Notes under the pieces: model-generated
Seen by the model: the letters and a program-made list of their open reading frames with translations, nothing else
Database searches by the model: none
Told to the model about the DNA's origin: nothing
Shown: one piece after another, positions 1 to 8,403 of the stretch
How the letters are laid out: each line of letters begins with the position of its first letter
How positions within the stretch are numbered: position 1 is the first letter of the stretch
Position numbers and translations under genes: made by a program
Assembly: GCA_964371945.1 (NCBI GenBank)
Contig: CAYJPA010000009.1
Span: 22,488-86,487 of the forward strand
Direction of reading: 5' to 3'
DNA length: 64,000 nt
Source: CAYJPA01 sp964371945
GTDB lineage: Bacteria; Chloroflexota; Chloroflexia; Thermomicrobiales; UBA6265

Positions 1-602
1 TGTGCCTGATCCGCCGAGAGCCTGTCGTCAATCAAACCGATTCGGCGCGCGACGCGATGGACGTGGGTATCGACCGGCATCGCCGGCATCCCGAGGCTGA
101 AGAGCAGCACGCAGGAAGCGGTTTTAGGTCCTACACCATGAATTGAGGTCAATAGCGCTCGCGCCTCCGGTACCGACAAATCGGCAAGTCGATCCAAATC
201 GAACGAGCCGTACTCGTCAAGGATAGAGGAAAGCACGTTTTGGATACGCGGCGCCTTCTGATTCGCCAGTCCGCCCGTGCGGATGGCGTCGATCACCTCG
301 CCTATTGGCGCGGCGATGACGTCGTGCCATGTCGGGAATCGGGACCTGAGTGAGGCGAACGCCCGGTCGGTATTGATGTCGGATGTGTGCTGCGACAGGA
401 TTGTCACGATCAGCTCGTCGACCGGAGGGAGGTGGCGTCGCCAGGGTCGCGGTCCGTAGGTTTGCTCGAGCAAATCGGCGATGTCGCGCGTATGCTGGGA
501 TTTTCGATCGAACTCCACGGGGTCGATCACGCAGGCTGATCGAACACGCGTCGACGCATTGTTCCGCGGTTCGGCCGGCACCGTGGTCGATTCCGCCGTC
601 AC
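1..602 (-). CDS. nth: Endonuclease III (DNA glycosylase/AP lyase), 3' end cut by window edge
   Basis: Base-excision repair enzyme that removes oxidised pyrimidines and nicks the resulting abasic site. The 200 visible codons include the helix-hairpin-helix segment HGVGPKTA with the catalytic lysine at residue 160 and the catalytic aspartate in PVDTHVHR at 178, plus the LSQHTSDIN motif near 70. The C-terminal 4Fe-4S cysteines lie beyond base 1 and cannot be checked. I chose the GTG at 602 because it is the furthest upstream start after the ribonuclease J stop, 6 nt away, with a GGAGG about 11 nt upstream inside that gene; a second GTG at residue 25 (530) is possible and would fit the family length better. 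It is probably cotranscribed with the upstream rnj. Confidence 0.93.
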   Translation of the reverse strand, partial: MTAESTTVPAEPRNNASTRVRSACVIDPVEFDRKSQHTRDIADLLEQTYGPRPWRRHLPPVDELIVTILSQHTSDINTDRAFASLRSRFPTWHDVIAAPIGEVIDAIRTGGLANQKAPRIQNVLSSILDEYGSFDLDRLADLSVPEARALLTSIHGVGPKTASCVLLFSLGMPAMPVDTHVHRVARRIGLIDDRLSADQA

Positions 603-608
603 GCCCGC

Positions 609-2282
609 CTAGACCTCCATCACCATCGGCAGGATCATTGGCCGCCGGCGAGTTTCTTTGTAGAGGAACTGCGCCGTCGCGTCTCGGAGTTGACGGCTGA
701 GGTAGCCCCAATCGTCGGTTTGATGACCGTTGGTGTAGGTGGCGAGCGTCTCCTGCAGGTGGTTCTTGGTGGCGTCGAGAAGTTCGGTCGATTCCTTCGC
801 GTGGACAAATCCGCGGGTAACAATTTCCGGACCGGCCACGATTTGACCGGTTTCGCGATCGACCGAGACGACGACCATCAGGATGCCCTCGCTAGAGAGC
901 GCGCGCCGGTCGCGGATGACGACATCTCCAACCGCGCCGACCGTGATGCCGTCGACATAGACATAGCCGGCCTCGACACGATCTTCGACTTTCACGTTGT
1001 CGTTACTGATCTCGATCACGTCGCCGATCTCGGCGAAGGTGATCTGATCCGCTTCATATCCATGTTCCATTGCAAGGTCTGCATAGAGCGCCATGTGACG
1101 ATGCTCGCCGTGGAACGGCACGACGTCACGCGGCTGAAGCATATCGAGCATTCGCCCGAGCTCATCGCGGCTGGCGTGACCGGAGACGTGAACGAGCGCT
1201 CTTGCCGAGTAGATCACCTCCGCGCCGGAGCGGAAGAGTTGATTGATGATCCGGTAAACGGACGTTTCGTTGCCCGGGATCGGCGTTGCCGAGACGACAA
1301 CCGTGTCGCCGGAGTGGACCTTGACTTCGCGGTGATCACCCTTGGCGATGCGGCTGAGCACCGCCATCGGCTCGCCCTGGCTACCGGTGACGATGTAGAC
1401 CACTTTGTTGTCCGGCAGGAGCGAGGCTTCTTTGGAATCGATCAGAACGCGGTTGGCATCGGTGAGATATCCGAGCTCCATCGCCACACGGACATTGTTC
1501 TCGATGCTCCGTCCGAGTGGCGCAACCTTGCGATTGAACTTGGCCGCGGTGTCGATGACCTGCTGGATGCGGGCAATGAGCGAGGCAAACGTGGCGATGA
1601 TGATCCGCCCAGTCACGGCGCCGAAGACCTGCTCGTAGGTTTCGCCGACGACCCGCTCCGATGGCGTGACGCCCTTGGCCTCGACGTGAACGCAGTCGGA
1701 GACGAGCAACCGAACCCCTCGCAGCCGGAACTCCTCGAGTTTGGCGTAGTCGGTCACCCGGCCGTCGATCGGGGTGTCATCCAACTTGAAGTCGCCCGTG
1801 TGGACGATGAGCCCGACCGGCGTGGTGATGCCGAATCCCACAGCGTCCGGGATCGAATGGCAGACCCGGAATGGCTCGACGGTGAAGACCCCGGCGGTCA
1901 TCTTTTCGTTGTCGTCGGGGTTGAGCTCGATAAGCTGGGCCTTCTGGAGCAGACCGCGCTCCTGGAGTTTGACCGAAATCAGGCCGAGGGTCAGTTTGGT
2001 GGCATAGAGTGGAACATTGATGTCTGGGAGCAGGTACGGAAGCGAGCCAATGTGGTCTTCATGCCCGTGGGTAATGAAGATTGCCCGGACGCGGTCGCGA
2101 TTCTGTCGCAGGTAGGTGATATCGGGCAGAACCAGGTCGATGCCGGGTTGTTCTTCGTGCGGGAATGCGACACCGCAATCGACGATGATGATGTCGTCCT
2201 CATACTCGAGCACAAACATATTTTTGCCAACTTCGGCGATACCGCCGAGAAAAATCAGTTTCGCGCTCTTCGGCGTAGCGAT
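609..2282 (-). CDS. rnj: Ribonuclease J, apparently starting at an ATC codon
   Basis: Metallo-beta-lactamase/beta-CASP ribonuclease with 5'-3' exo- and endonuclease activity in mRNA decay and rRNA maturation. The zinc motif THGHEDH sits at residues 71-77, and the SDCVH and SGHAS motifs follow, with the usual C-terminal domain. The first ATG (2219) would remove the strand IFLGGIAEVGKN that all RNase J proteins carry. The open frame continues upstream through that strand but offers no ATG, GTG or TTG before the preceding gene. An AAAGGA Shine-Dalgarno lies 7-8 nt before an ATC at 2282, giving 557 residues, the normal family length. ATC is one base from ATG. I therefore annotate from 2282, either as a true rare AUC start or a sequence variant. 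It is followed by nth after 6 nt. Confidence 0.9.
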   Translation of the reverse strand: MATPKSAKLIFLGGIAEVGKNMFVLEYEDDIIIVDCGVAFPHEEQPGIDLVLPDITYLRQNRDRVRAIFITHGHEDHIGSLPYLLPDINVPLYATKLTLGLISVKLQERGLLQKAQLIELNPDDNEKMTAGVFTVEPFRVCHSIPDAVGFGITTPVGLIVHTGDFKLDDTPIDGRVTDYAKLEEFRLRGVRLLVSDCVHVEAKGVTPSERVVGETYEQVFGAVTGRIIIATFASLIARIQQVIDTAAKFNRKVAPLGRSIENNVRVAMELGYLTDANRVLIDSKEASLLPDNKVVYIVTGSQGEPMAVLSRIAKGDHREVKVHSGDTVVVSATPIPGNETSVYRIINQLFRSGAEVIYSARALVHVSGHASRDELGRMLDMLQPRDVVPFHGEHRHMALYADLAMEHGYEADQITFAEIGDVIEISNDNVKVEDRVEAGYVYVDGITVGAVGDVVIRDRRALSSEGILMVVVSVDRETGQIVAGPEIVTRGFVHAKESTELLDATKNHLQETLATYTNGHQTDDWGYLSRQLRDATAQFLYKETRRRPMILPMVMEV

Positions 2283-2320
2283 TCTTTTTTCCTTTCTCGT
2301 CTGGAGCCGCTGGGTGCGGG

Positions 2321-2956
2321 CTAAAACATCTTCATTTGCGCGGCCGGCGATTCGACCGGCTTGATTTCAGTGGTTTTGAGCCGCTCCCGCTCGACATCGG
2401 CCAGGAACTTCGGCAATTTGGCGAAGTCTTCCAGGATCGCGCCTTTGAGCGGAGGCTGATGCAGAGCAGCGGCAGGGTGATACATCGGCACGATCAGCCG
2501 GGTTCCGTCCTTCTTTGGTTGACCGTGGATTTTCGAAATCCGTTCGCCGGGAAACCAACGCGACATCGAAAAGCGACCGAGCGTGACGATGACTTCAGGA
2601 TCGATTGCGGCGATCTGGCGCTCGAGATATGGCGCGCAAGCCGCAATCTCGTCCGGCATCGGGTCGCGGTTGCCAGGCGGGCGGCATTTCACGACGTTGG
2701 TGATGAAAACGTCCTCGCGCGTTAATCCCGCGGCTCCGAGCAGTTCACCGAGGAACTTACCCGCGGCGCCCACAAACGGATGTCCCTGCTGGTCTTCGTT
2801 CCAACCGGGTCCTTCCCCGATCAGCATGATCCGGGCCCTTGAGGGCCCTTCGCCTGGAACTGCCTTCGTCCTGGTTCGCGCTAGCTCGCAGAGCGGACAA
2901 ACGACAACCTCAGAGGCAACTTCCTCGAGCCGGATTGTGGCGCGTTCAGCAGTCAA
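2321..2956 (-). CDS. Uracil-DNA glycosylase family 4 (4Fe-4S)
   Basis: Removes uracil from DNA in base-excision repair. At 211 residues it has the family-4 length. Four cysteines at 20, 23, 91 and 107 show the C-x2-C ... C-x15-C iron-sulfur pattern of thermophilic and bacterial family-4 enzymes. Motif A, GEGPGWNEDQQGHPFVG, spans residues 48-63, and the late motif MYHPAAAL is present. The start is TTG, preceded by GGAG with 6 nt spacing. It sits between the exonuclease/GIY-YIG protein and ribonuclease J on the same strand, with 38 nt to the rnj start, so the group looks like one repair/RNA-decay transcription unit. Confidence 0.93.
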   Translation of the reverse strand: MTAERATIRLEEVASEVVVCPLCELARTRTKAVPGEGPSRARIMLIGEGPGWNEDQQGHPFVGAAGKFLGELLGAAGLTREDVFITNVVKCRPPGNRDPMPDEIAACAPYLERQIAAIDPEVIVTLGRFSMSRWFPGERISKIHGQPKKDGTRLIVPMYHPAAALHQPPLKGAILEDFAKLPKFLADVERERLKTTEIKPVESPAAQMKMF

Positions 2957-3042
2957 TCAATGCTCCATTGCCGGCAATCCACCGGTCTCGGCTGAGTATA
3001 CCGGAGCATCGAGAAGACCCCCAATTGTCGGACATTTTGGGT

Positions 3043-5121
3043 TCACGAGAGCGCGCGGGAGGGCGTCGATTCACTCAGAAGGTAATCGGCCGGCATGAGC
3101 TCGATGTGCTTTGGCTCGACTTCACTCGTAATTGATTCGAGCAGCAGATCTTCGTCCGACGGAACCTGAGAAGGAACTTCAGTGAGTGCTTTGGAGGTCA
3201 GTTTCAGGGCTCGAACGGCAAGGGACGACCAGTCGATCGAGGTCGTGTCGCGAATGGGAATGATCGACGGTGCGCCTTCCATGCGGGCGATCCAGCGATT
3301 CAGGATTACCACATCGTCGAGCAGGTGATGATCCAGCGGCGGCAGGCCATTGGTCACGTATCTCTGCCAAGAGGCGGCCAACTGTTGAGCGAGGCTCGCC
3401 GGAACCGAATCCTGGGGCACGCAGAGCGACGTCCAGAGCGTGCCCTGAATGACGAGCATGACCGTTCTCGAGCCCTGATTGAGTCCAGGTTGCACCAGAA
3501 GCAGCGTGTTGTTCTCGCGGGCTTCCTTTAGACGGCGGTGTGAGCTGACCAGCGTCTGCAGTAATCGGATGTTGTTGCGAAGCTTCCGTGCTCGTTCGTA
3601 GTCCAATGTTCGCGCGCTGGCTTCAAGTTGCTCGTGCAGACGGGTGAAGAGCGCATCGTCGTCGCCTTCGAGAAACGCGATCGCATCACGAACTTGGCGC
3701 ATGTAGCCGTCACGTTCGGCCCGGCCAGTGCAGGGGCCCGAGCACTTCCCAATGCCGAGCTGGATGCAGGGATTGCCATAGCTCTTGGCGTTTTTGAATG
3801 ACCGGGTGCAGGTTCGGATCGAAAAACTATCAACGACCAGCGCGATCGCCAACTTGGCTGCTTTGCGGCTCTTGAAGGGACCAAAGTAGACCGATCCGTC
3901 TTCTTTGCGCGCCTTCGCCAGCGTGATTCGCGGCCAGGCACTGGCGACATCAACGCGGATGTAGGGATATTCCTCTGACGCGCGCATCGCGACGTTGTAG
4001 CGCGGTTGGTATCGACGGATGAGCTGCGATTCGAGCAGCAACGCGGCAAGTTCCGATCCGGTCTCCTCGATTTCGATCCGCGCGATCGACTCGATCAAGC
4101 CGTCCATTTTGCGCGTGTACCCAAGCGGTTGCGAGAAATAGGAGGAAACCCGTTCCTTCAGATTCTTGGCTTTGCCGACGTAGATGACGCGGTCGCTGGG
4201 GTCGCGCATCAAATAGACGCCCGGTCGTTTCGGAATTTCGGCGAGGATCGAGCGGTCCAGGAGCGAGCTCGCGCGGCTCACAGGACTGGCGGTGACGTGA
4301 TCGGTGGCCCGGCCGATTGCCCGCAGCCGTTCGATCGTGTCGATTCCCAGATCCCGTGCTTTCACCGCGAGATGAAGCGCGACTTTGCCAGAGAGTTCGG
4401 CATCGATCTCCGCGCGGTGGATCTTTCGGGGAGAGAGTCCGAAATGCGCGGCGACTTTGTCGAGACTTGGCCGGCGAAGGCCGGGAACCAGCCGCGAGGC
4501 CAAACCCATCGAATCGAGTCGCTCGTTGATTAGCTTCGGACGTCCTGCGCGATCGAGCTCAGCGTTGACGAAATTGATGTCGAAGCCAACGTTGTGCCCG
4601 ACAAGCAGGGCTCCAGCCACGAACTCCTCAACCGCGACGGCGATCTCGGCGAAGCGTGGCGCATCCTCGACCATATCGTTGGTGATGGTGGTCAGGTTTG
4701 AGATGAATTTCGGTATGCGTTTTTCTGGGTTGATCAAGGTCGAATATCGATCCGAAGGCGCTCCGTTCGAGAACCGAACGAGCGCAATCTCGATCACCCG
4801 TTGCTGGAGCGGTTGTAGGCCGGTCGTTTCGACATCGATTGCCACGAAATCTGAAAGCATGTCCTGGCTTGACGGAACGATCGCCGCGGCCAGCGACCAC
4901 CGGCCGTCCGGCCGGAGCACGAGGCGATCTTCCCCCGTGAGTAGCGTTTGCAGCAACGGTTGCCAGAGTGATGGTGGACCTGACGTGCCGAAGACGAACG
5001 CGATCAGCGCATCTTCCGAAACCGAGCCGCCGCGGTCTCGTATGAATCTGACGGCTCGTTCGCCTAGATGGGAGTAGGGAGCCATGGGGCTGCCGGTTGA
5101 CGACGTGGGCGCTGCTTCCAC
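3043..5121 (-). CDS. DEDDh exonuclease fused to GIY-YIG (UvrC/Cho-like) nuclease
   Basis: A 692-residue fusion. Residues about 20-80 look like a small winged-helix region. Residues 88-265 form a DnaQ-type 3'-5' exonuclease with DVETTG, the GHNVGFDINF motif and HRAEIDAEL. From about 303 a GIY-YIG nuclease follows (GVYLMRD ... VIYVGKAKNLKERV), then the UvrC cysteine segment CSGPC and a UVR-like helix pair. The UvrC C-terminal RNase-H-like nickase and HhH domains are absent, so this is not UvrC itself; it matches the mycobacterial Rv2191-type architecture (established family). A role in lesion processing or cleanup of excision products is inferred. GTG 5121 is preferred over ATG 5085 because GAGGA lies about 10 nt upstream of it. 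Divergent from ligA. Confidence 0.88.
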   Translation of the reverse strand: MEAAPTSSTGSPMAPYSHLGERAVRFIRDRGGSVSEDALIAFVFGTSGPPSLWQPLLQTLLTGEDRLVLRPDGRWSLAAAIVPSSQDMLSDFVAIDVETTGLQPLQQRVIEIALVRFSNGAPSDRYSTLINPEKRIPKFISNLTTITNDMVEDAPRFAEIAVAVEEFVAGALLVGHNVGFDINFVNAELDRAGRPKLINERLDSMGLASRLVPGLRRPSLDKVAAHFGLSPRKIHRAEIDAELSGKVALHLAVKARDLGIDTIERLRAIGRATDHVTASPVSRASSLLDRSILAEIPKRPGVYLMRDPSDRVIYVGKAKNLKERVSSYFSQPLGYTRKMDGLIESIARIEIEETGSELAALLLESQLIRRYQPRYNVAMRASEEYPYIRVDVASAWPRITLAKARKEDGSVYFGPFKSRKAAKLAIALVVDSFSIRTCTRSFKNAKSYGNPCIQLGIGKCSGPCTGRAERDGYMRQVRDAIAFLEGDDDALFTRLHEQLEASARTLDYERARKLRNNIRLLQTLVSSHRRLKEARENNTLLLVQPGLNQGSRTVMLVIQGTLWTSLCVPQDSVPASLAQQLAASWQRYVTNGLPPLDHHLLDDVVILNRWIARMEGAPSIIPIRDTTSIDWSSLAVRALKLTSKALTEVPSQVPSDEDLLLESITSEVEPKHIELMPADYLLSESTPSRALS

Positions 5122-5160
5122 GGAACGCTATTCCTCGCGCTGACGAAAACACGTGACTGC

Positions 5161-5188
5161 TTGAGCGAATACTCGCACATGATAGAAT
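5161..5188 (+). promoter_or_regulatory. Sigma-70-type promoter for ligA
   Basis: TTGAGC (5161-5166), 16 nt spacer, TAGAAT (5183-5188). It lies in the divergent gap and would give a leader of about 60 nt before the ligA ATG. The TAGAAT box recurs at other promoters in this window. Confidence 0.6.
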
Positions 5189-5257
5189 ACATGTTCGAGG
5201 CGTACGTTCACTTTGTTGTCTGCATTGTACCGCATGAGCTGGGAAGTGACGCTCACG

Positions 5258-7288
5258 ATGGCCAATGAAGCATTGGAAAAACGCGCGAATGAGTTGCGCC
5301 GGCTGATCGATCGCTGGAACTACGAGTACTACGTGCTCGATAATCCCAGCGTGACGGATTCCGAGTGGGACGAAGCGATGAACGAGCTTCGGACCATCGA
5401 ATCGGATCATCCAGAGTTGATCACCTTCGATTCGCCAACCCAACGAGTTGGGATCGCCCCACAGTCTGCATTCGGCAAGATCGAGCACCCGGTTCCGATG
5501 CTCTCATTGAGCAACGTTTTCAGTGAGGACGAGCTGCGAGCCTGGGCGACGAGAGCGCAGCGTTACGGGGGAGTTGATTCGCTGTCATATGTGATCGAGC
5601 CGAAGCTGGACGGGCTCGCGGTGGCGCTAACGTATGTCAATGGTCTGTTCGATCATGGGGCGACGCGTGGCGACGGATTTGCCGGCGAGAATATCACGGC
5701 CAATCTCCGGACCATCCAGACGCTTCCCTTGCGACTGCACGAATCGACTGAGGTCACGATTCCGCCGGCGATCGAAGTGCGCGGCGAGGTCTTCATGCTG
5801 AAGGCCGATTTCGAAAAGCTCAATGAGGGAATCGTTGCCAAGGGCGGCGATCCGTTCATGAACCCGCGGAATTCGGCCGCGGGCTCGCTCCGTCAACTCG
5901 ACACCAAAGTCACCGCATCGAGAGCGTTGCGGCTGATCGTCTATGGAATCGGGTATGTCGAGGGAGCGCCGGCGCCGGCGACCCATAGCGATGGCCTCGC
6001 GTTGCTCGATCGATTCGGATTTCTGACTCCGCCGGATCGAGCAGAAGCGCACAGCATCGAGGAGCTCTGGGGACGCTGCCAGTGGTGGCTGGAATTGCGC
6101 GACAAGCTCGATTTCGAGATCGACGGCGTGGTGATCAAGGTCAACGACATTCGGCTGCAAGAGGAGATCGGGTGGGTTGCCCGAGAACCTCGCTGGGCGA
6201 CGGCCTATAAATTCCCCGCGATTCAGAAAACGACAGTGCTGAAGGCGATCCAGATCAATGTCGGCCGTACCGGCACACTCAATCCGCTCGCGATTCTGGA
6301 GCCGGTCAACATCGGCGGCGTGCTCGTGCAGCGGGCAACACTACACAACGAAGACGAGATCGCGCGCAAGGATATCCGGATCGGCGACACCGTGGTCGTG
6401 CAGCGCGCCGGCGACGTGATTCCGCAGATCGTCAAGGTCGTGCTTGAGAAGCGAACTGGGAACGAGCAGCCGTTCGAGATGCCGTCCACCTGTCCGTCGT
6501 GCGGTTCTCCGGTTTTCCGGGAAGCGGACATGGCGATGCGGTACTGCACGAATTCGGCCTGCCCGGCTCAGCTCAAGGAGCACCTGCATCACTTTGCCGG
6601 GCGTACCGCGATGGATATCGACGGAATGGGATCGAAACTGACCGACCGCTTCGTCGATCTCGGGTGGGTCAAGGACGCGGCCGATCTTTACTACCTCGAT
6701 TGGACGCAGGTGGCCGAGCTCGAAGGATTGGGGGAAAAGAGCGCGGCGAGAATGCAGGCCGGTGTCGAGGCGAGCAAGAAACGTCCGCTGGCGAGGCTGA
6801 TCAACGCGCTCGGGGTCCGTCATGTCGGTGAGCGGACCGCGGGATTGCTCGCGGACCGGTTTGGCTCGATCGACGACCTGATGAGCGCGACGATCGAGGA
6901 GATCAATGCGGTTAACGGCGTCGGCGAGGTTCTGGCGGCCAGCGTCCACTCGTTCTTCCAGGAGCCAGCCAATCGGACCGTGATCGAAAAACTCCGGCAG
7001 GCGGGCGTCAATGTCGTCGACGACCGGGCTGTGGCCGGGAGAGACACCACATTGGCAGGTCTCACCTTCGTTTTGACTGGGCGAATCGAAACCATGACCC
7101 GTCCGCAGGCAGAAGAGCGGCTGCGACGGGCAGGCGCCAATGTCTCGGGATCGGTATCGAAGAAAACGTCCTACGTGGTCGCCGGCGAAGAGGCGGGAAG
7201 CAAGGCCGATCGAGCGCGCGAGCTCGGTGTGCCGATCATCACGGAACGGGAGATGCTGGCCATGCTAGGTGAAGGGAATCCAGGGTAG
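5258..7288 (+). CDS. ligA: NAD+-dependent DNA ligase
   Basis: Essential replicative ligase sealing nicks with NAD+ as adenylate donor. The protein is 676 residues, the normal LigA length. The N-terminal Ia helices (WNYEYYVLDNPSVTDSEWD) precede the adenylation lysine in EPKLDG at residue 116; then come the OB fold, a Cys4 zinc finger (CPSCG ... CTNSACP), the helix-hairpin-helix repeats (LGVRHVGERTA, VNGVGEVLA) and a C-terminal BRCT domain (LTGRIETMTRPQAEERL). I start at ATG 5258 by homology; upstream in-frame starts at 5234 and 5213 would add only non-conserved residues. Confidence 0.97.
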   Translation: MANEALEKRANELRRLIDRWNYEYYVLDNPSVTDSEWDEAMNELRTIESDHPELITFDSPTQRVGIAPQSAFGKIEHPVPMLSLSNVFSEDELRAWATRAQRYGGVDSLSYVIEPKLDGLAVALTYVNGLFDHGATRGDGFAGENITANLRTIQTLPLRLHESTEVTIPPAIEVRGEVFMLKADFEKLNEGIVAKGGDPFMNPRNSAAGSLRQLDTKVTASRALRLIVYGIGYVEGAPAPATHSDGLALLDRFGFLTPPDRAEAHSIEELWGRCQWWLELRDKLDFEIDGVVIKVNDIRLQEEIGWVAREPRWATAYKFPAIQKTTVLKAIQINVGRTGTLNPLAILEPVNIGGVLVQRATLHNEDEIARKDIRIGDTVVVQRAGDVIPQIVKVVLEKRTGNEQPFEMPSTCPSCGSPVFREADMAMRYCTNSACPAQLKEHLHHFAGRTAMDIDGMGSKLTDRFVDLGWVKDAADLYYLDWTQVAELEGLGEKSAARMQAGVEASKKRPLARLINALGVRHVGERTAGLLADRFGSIDDLMSATIEEINAVNGVGEVLAASVHSFFQEPANRTVIEKLRQAGVNVVDDRAVAGRDTTLAGLTFVLTGRIETMTRPQAEERLRRAGANVSGSVSKKTSYVVAGEEAGSKADRARELGVPIITEREMLAMLGEGNPG

Positions 7289-7370
7289 GATTCGTTTACG
7301 GTTTTCCGGCCGGTTTGCGTCCGGACAAGTCAGATTCCACGCGACGCTGTGAGGTCAGGAGCGATCCAGC

Positions 7371-7589
7371 ATGAGTGGCTATTCCGTGCCTTCGCGCGAG
7401 GACGATCCGGTTCATACCGTGCGCACGATCGCGCGGCTCGCGCAGATGATCATCGAGCTGCGCGATGAATACGTCCGGCGGCCGCGGCCCGATACGCTCC
7501 TGCAGATCGAACAGCGGCTCGACGATCTCCTGATGCAGCGGGAAGAGCTCCGCCACCGCATCGAGCTTGCCAGACAGAACGAATCATAG
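7371..7589 (+). CDS. Small acidic/basic helical protein, function unknown
   Basis: A 72-residue protein with no family I recognise. The middle and end (about residues 20-70) are strongly helical and heptad-like, rich in Arg, Glu and Leu, suggesting a short coiled coil; no membrane segment or signal peptide. An AGGAG lies 9 nt before the ATG, and codon use matches neighbours, so I think it is expressed. It follows ligA by about 80 nt on the same strand and may be cotranscribed. Confidence 0.6.
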   Translation: MSGYSVPSREDDPVHTVRTIARLAQMIIELRDEYVRRPRPDTLLQIEQRLDDLLMQREELRHRIELARQNES

Positions 7590-7650
7590 TTAGCGTTGTT
7601 CGGACGCGATGCCTGGCCCCTGATCTCTTGTTTTCCACGGACTCCGCGAA

Positions 7651-7953
7651 CTACTCGATCACGTTGTAAAACTCGCGACTGCCCGATTCGACCAGGGGCA
7701 TCATCCGGCCAAAGAGCTCCTTAAGCCAGGGATAATTCATCGCCGCGGTGAAGGTGGTTTCCCAGGCGGAGAGACTTTCGACTTCGACTTCTGAGACGAC
7801 CGTGAAGAACGGTCCCGAGGCGTCGGTCAGTATGCGGAACACGTGGGCGGTGTGTCCGGATTCCTGCATGCGGCGGTTGAATTCTTTCAGAATGTCGACC
7901 AGCTCGTCCCCACGACCGTATTTGGCTTGAAAGACCTGGCGTGCAACGATCAC
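7651..7953 (-). CDS. Dimeric alpha/beta-barrel (ABM/NIPSNAP-like) protein
   Basis: A 100-residue protein with the layout of ferredoxin-like alpha/beta barrels: an N-terminal strand (MIVARQVFQ), a long helix ending in RRMQESG, a central strand pair (FFTVVSEVEVESL), the W-containing helix, and C-terminal EFYNVIE. Such proteins act as small monooxygenases, heme-binding proteins or stress proteins; substrate cannot be told. GTG start with an excellent AAAGGAG Shine-Dalgarno. It converges on the small gene ending at 7589. Confidence 0.7.
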   Translation of the reverse strand: MIVARQVFQAKYGRGDELVDILKEFNRRMQESGHTAHVFRILTDASGPFFTVVSEVEVESLSAWETTFTAAMNYPWLKELFGRMMPLVESGSREFYNVIE

Positions 7954-8271
7954 CGTGTGTCTCCTTTCTTCACATTCGGAACAAAACGGACGGCGAAAGG
8001 ACCAGTCAGTTGCGAGCTGAACTGGTTTGGTTTCGCGTCATCTGATCATACGGATTTTTGTCGGAATTGGTTCAGTGTTTAGCCAATCGGGAATGAGCGT
8101 GGTTTGTCTGCCAGCATCGCAAGCTGATGCGCGGCCTGCTCGAACACCGCGGCGATCGCGGCGTCATCGAATCCGGATTGCGGGGGAAGCGTCGATCATA
8201 GCCGGGAGCTCCAGGGGCGGGGAGCGTGACCCGGCACGGTTGCGGAATTTATGGTGGTTGCAGAAATAAAC
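7954..8271. other. Intergenic, no intact gene
   Basis: About 320 bases between the barrel protein and the repeat element. No reading frame has both a start with a ribosome-binding site and sensible composition. On the minus strand, about 8080-8195 encodes a protein-like tail (GFDDAAIAAVFEQAA ...) ending in a stop near 8090 but without a start, possibly the last remnant of a lost gene. Confidence 0.5.
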
Positions 8272-8343
8272 CGGTAATCAGTATGCCCTCACCCCGGCCC
8301 CTTTTCCTTGCGAGGGCGAGGGGAGAGTGGTCTCCGATTACCG
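8272..8343. repeat. Palindromic intergenic element
   Basis: CGGTAATC (8272-8279) is matched by GATTACCG (8336-8343). Inside lie CCCTCACCCC and GAGGGCGAGGGG, so most of the 72 nt can fold into one imperfect stem. The CCCTCACCCCGGCCCC core resembles dispersed intergenic repeats seen in many GC-rich genomes. It sits just downstream of the permease stop and could also terminate that transcript. Confidence 0.55.
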
Positions 8344-8403
8344 AAGTTAATGTGCAATGACCAACAGTCCAGGGCACTCCATCTCATCCGCACAGTCGCT
8401 AAC

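Noticed and set aside
690..2324. A 544-codon open frame antisense to ribonuclease J
   Set aside because: It exists because of the GC-rich codon pattern of rnj; its translation is Asp/Arg/Val-rich without motifs, and rnj is certain.
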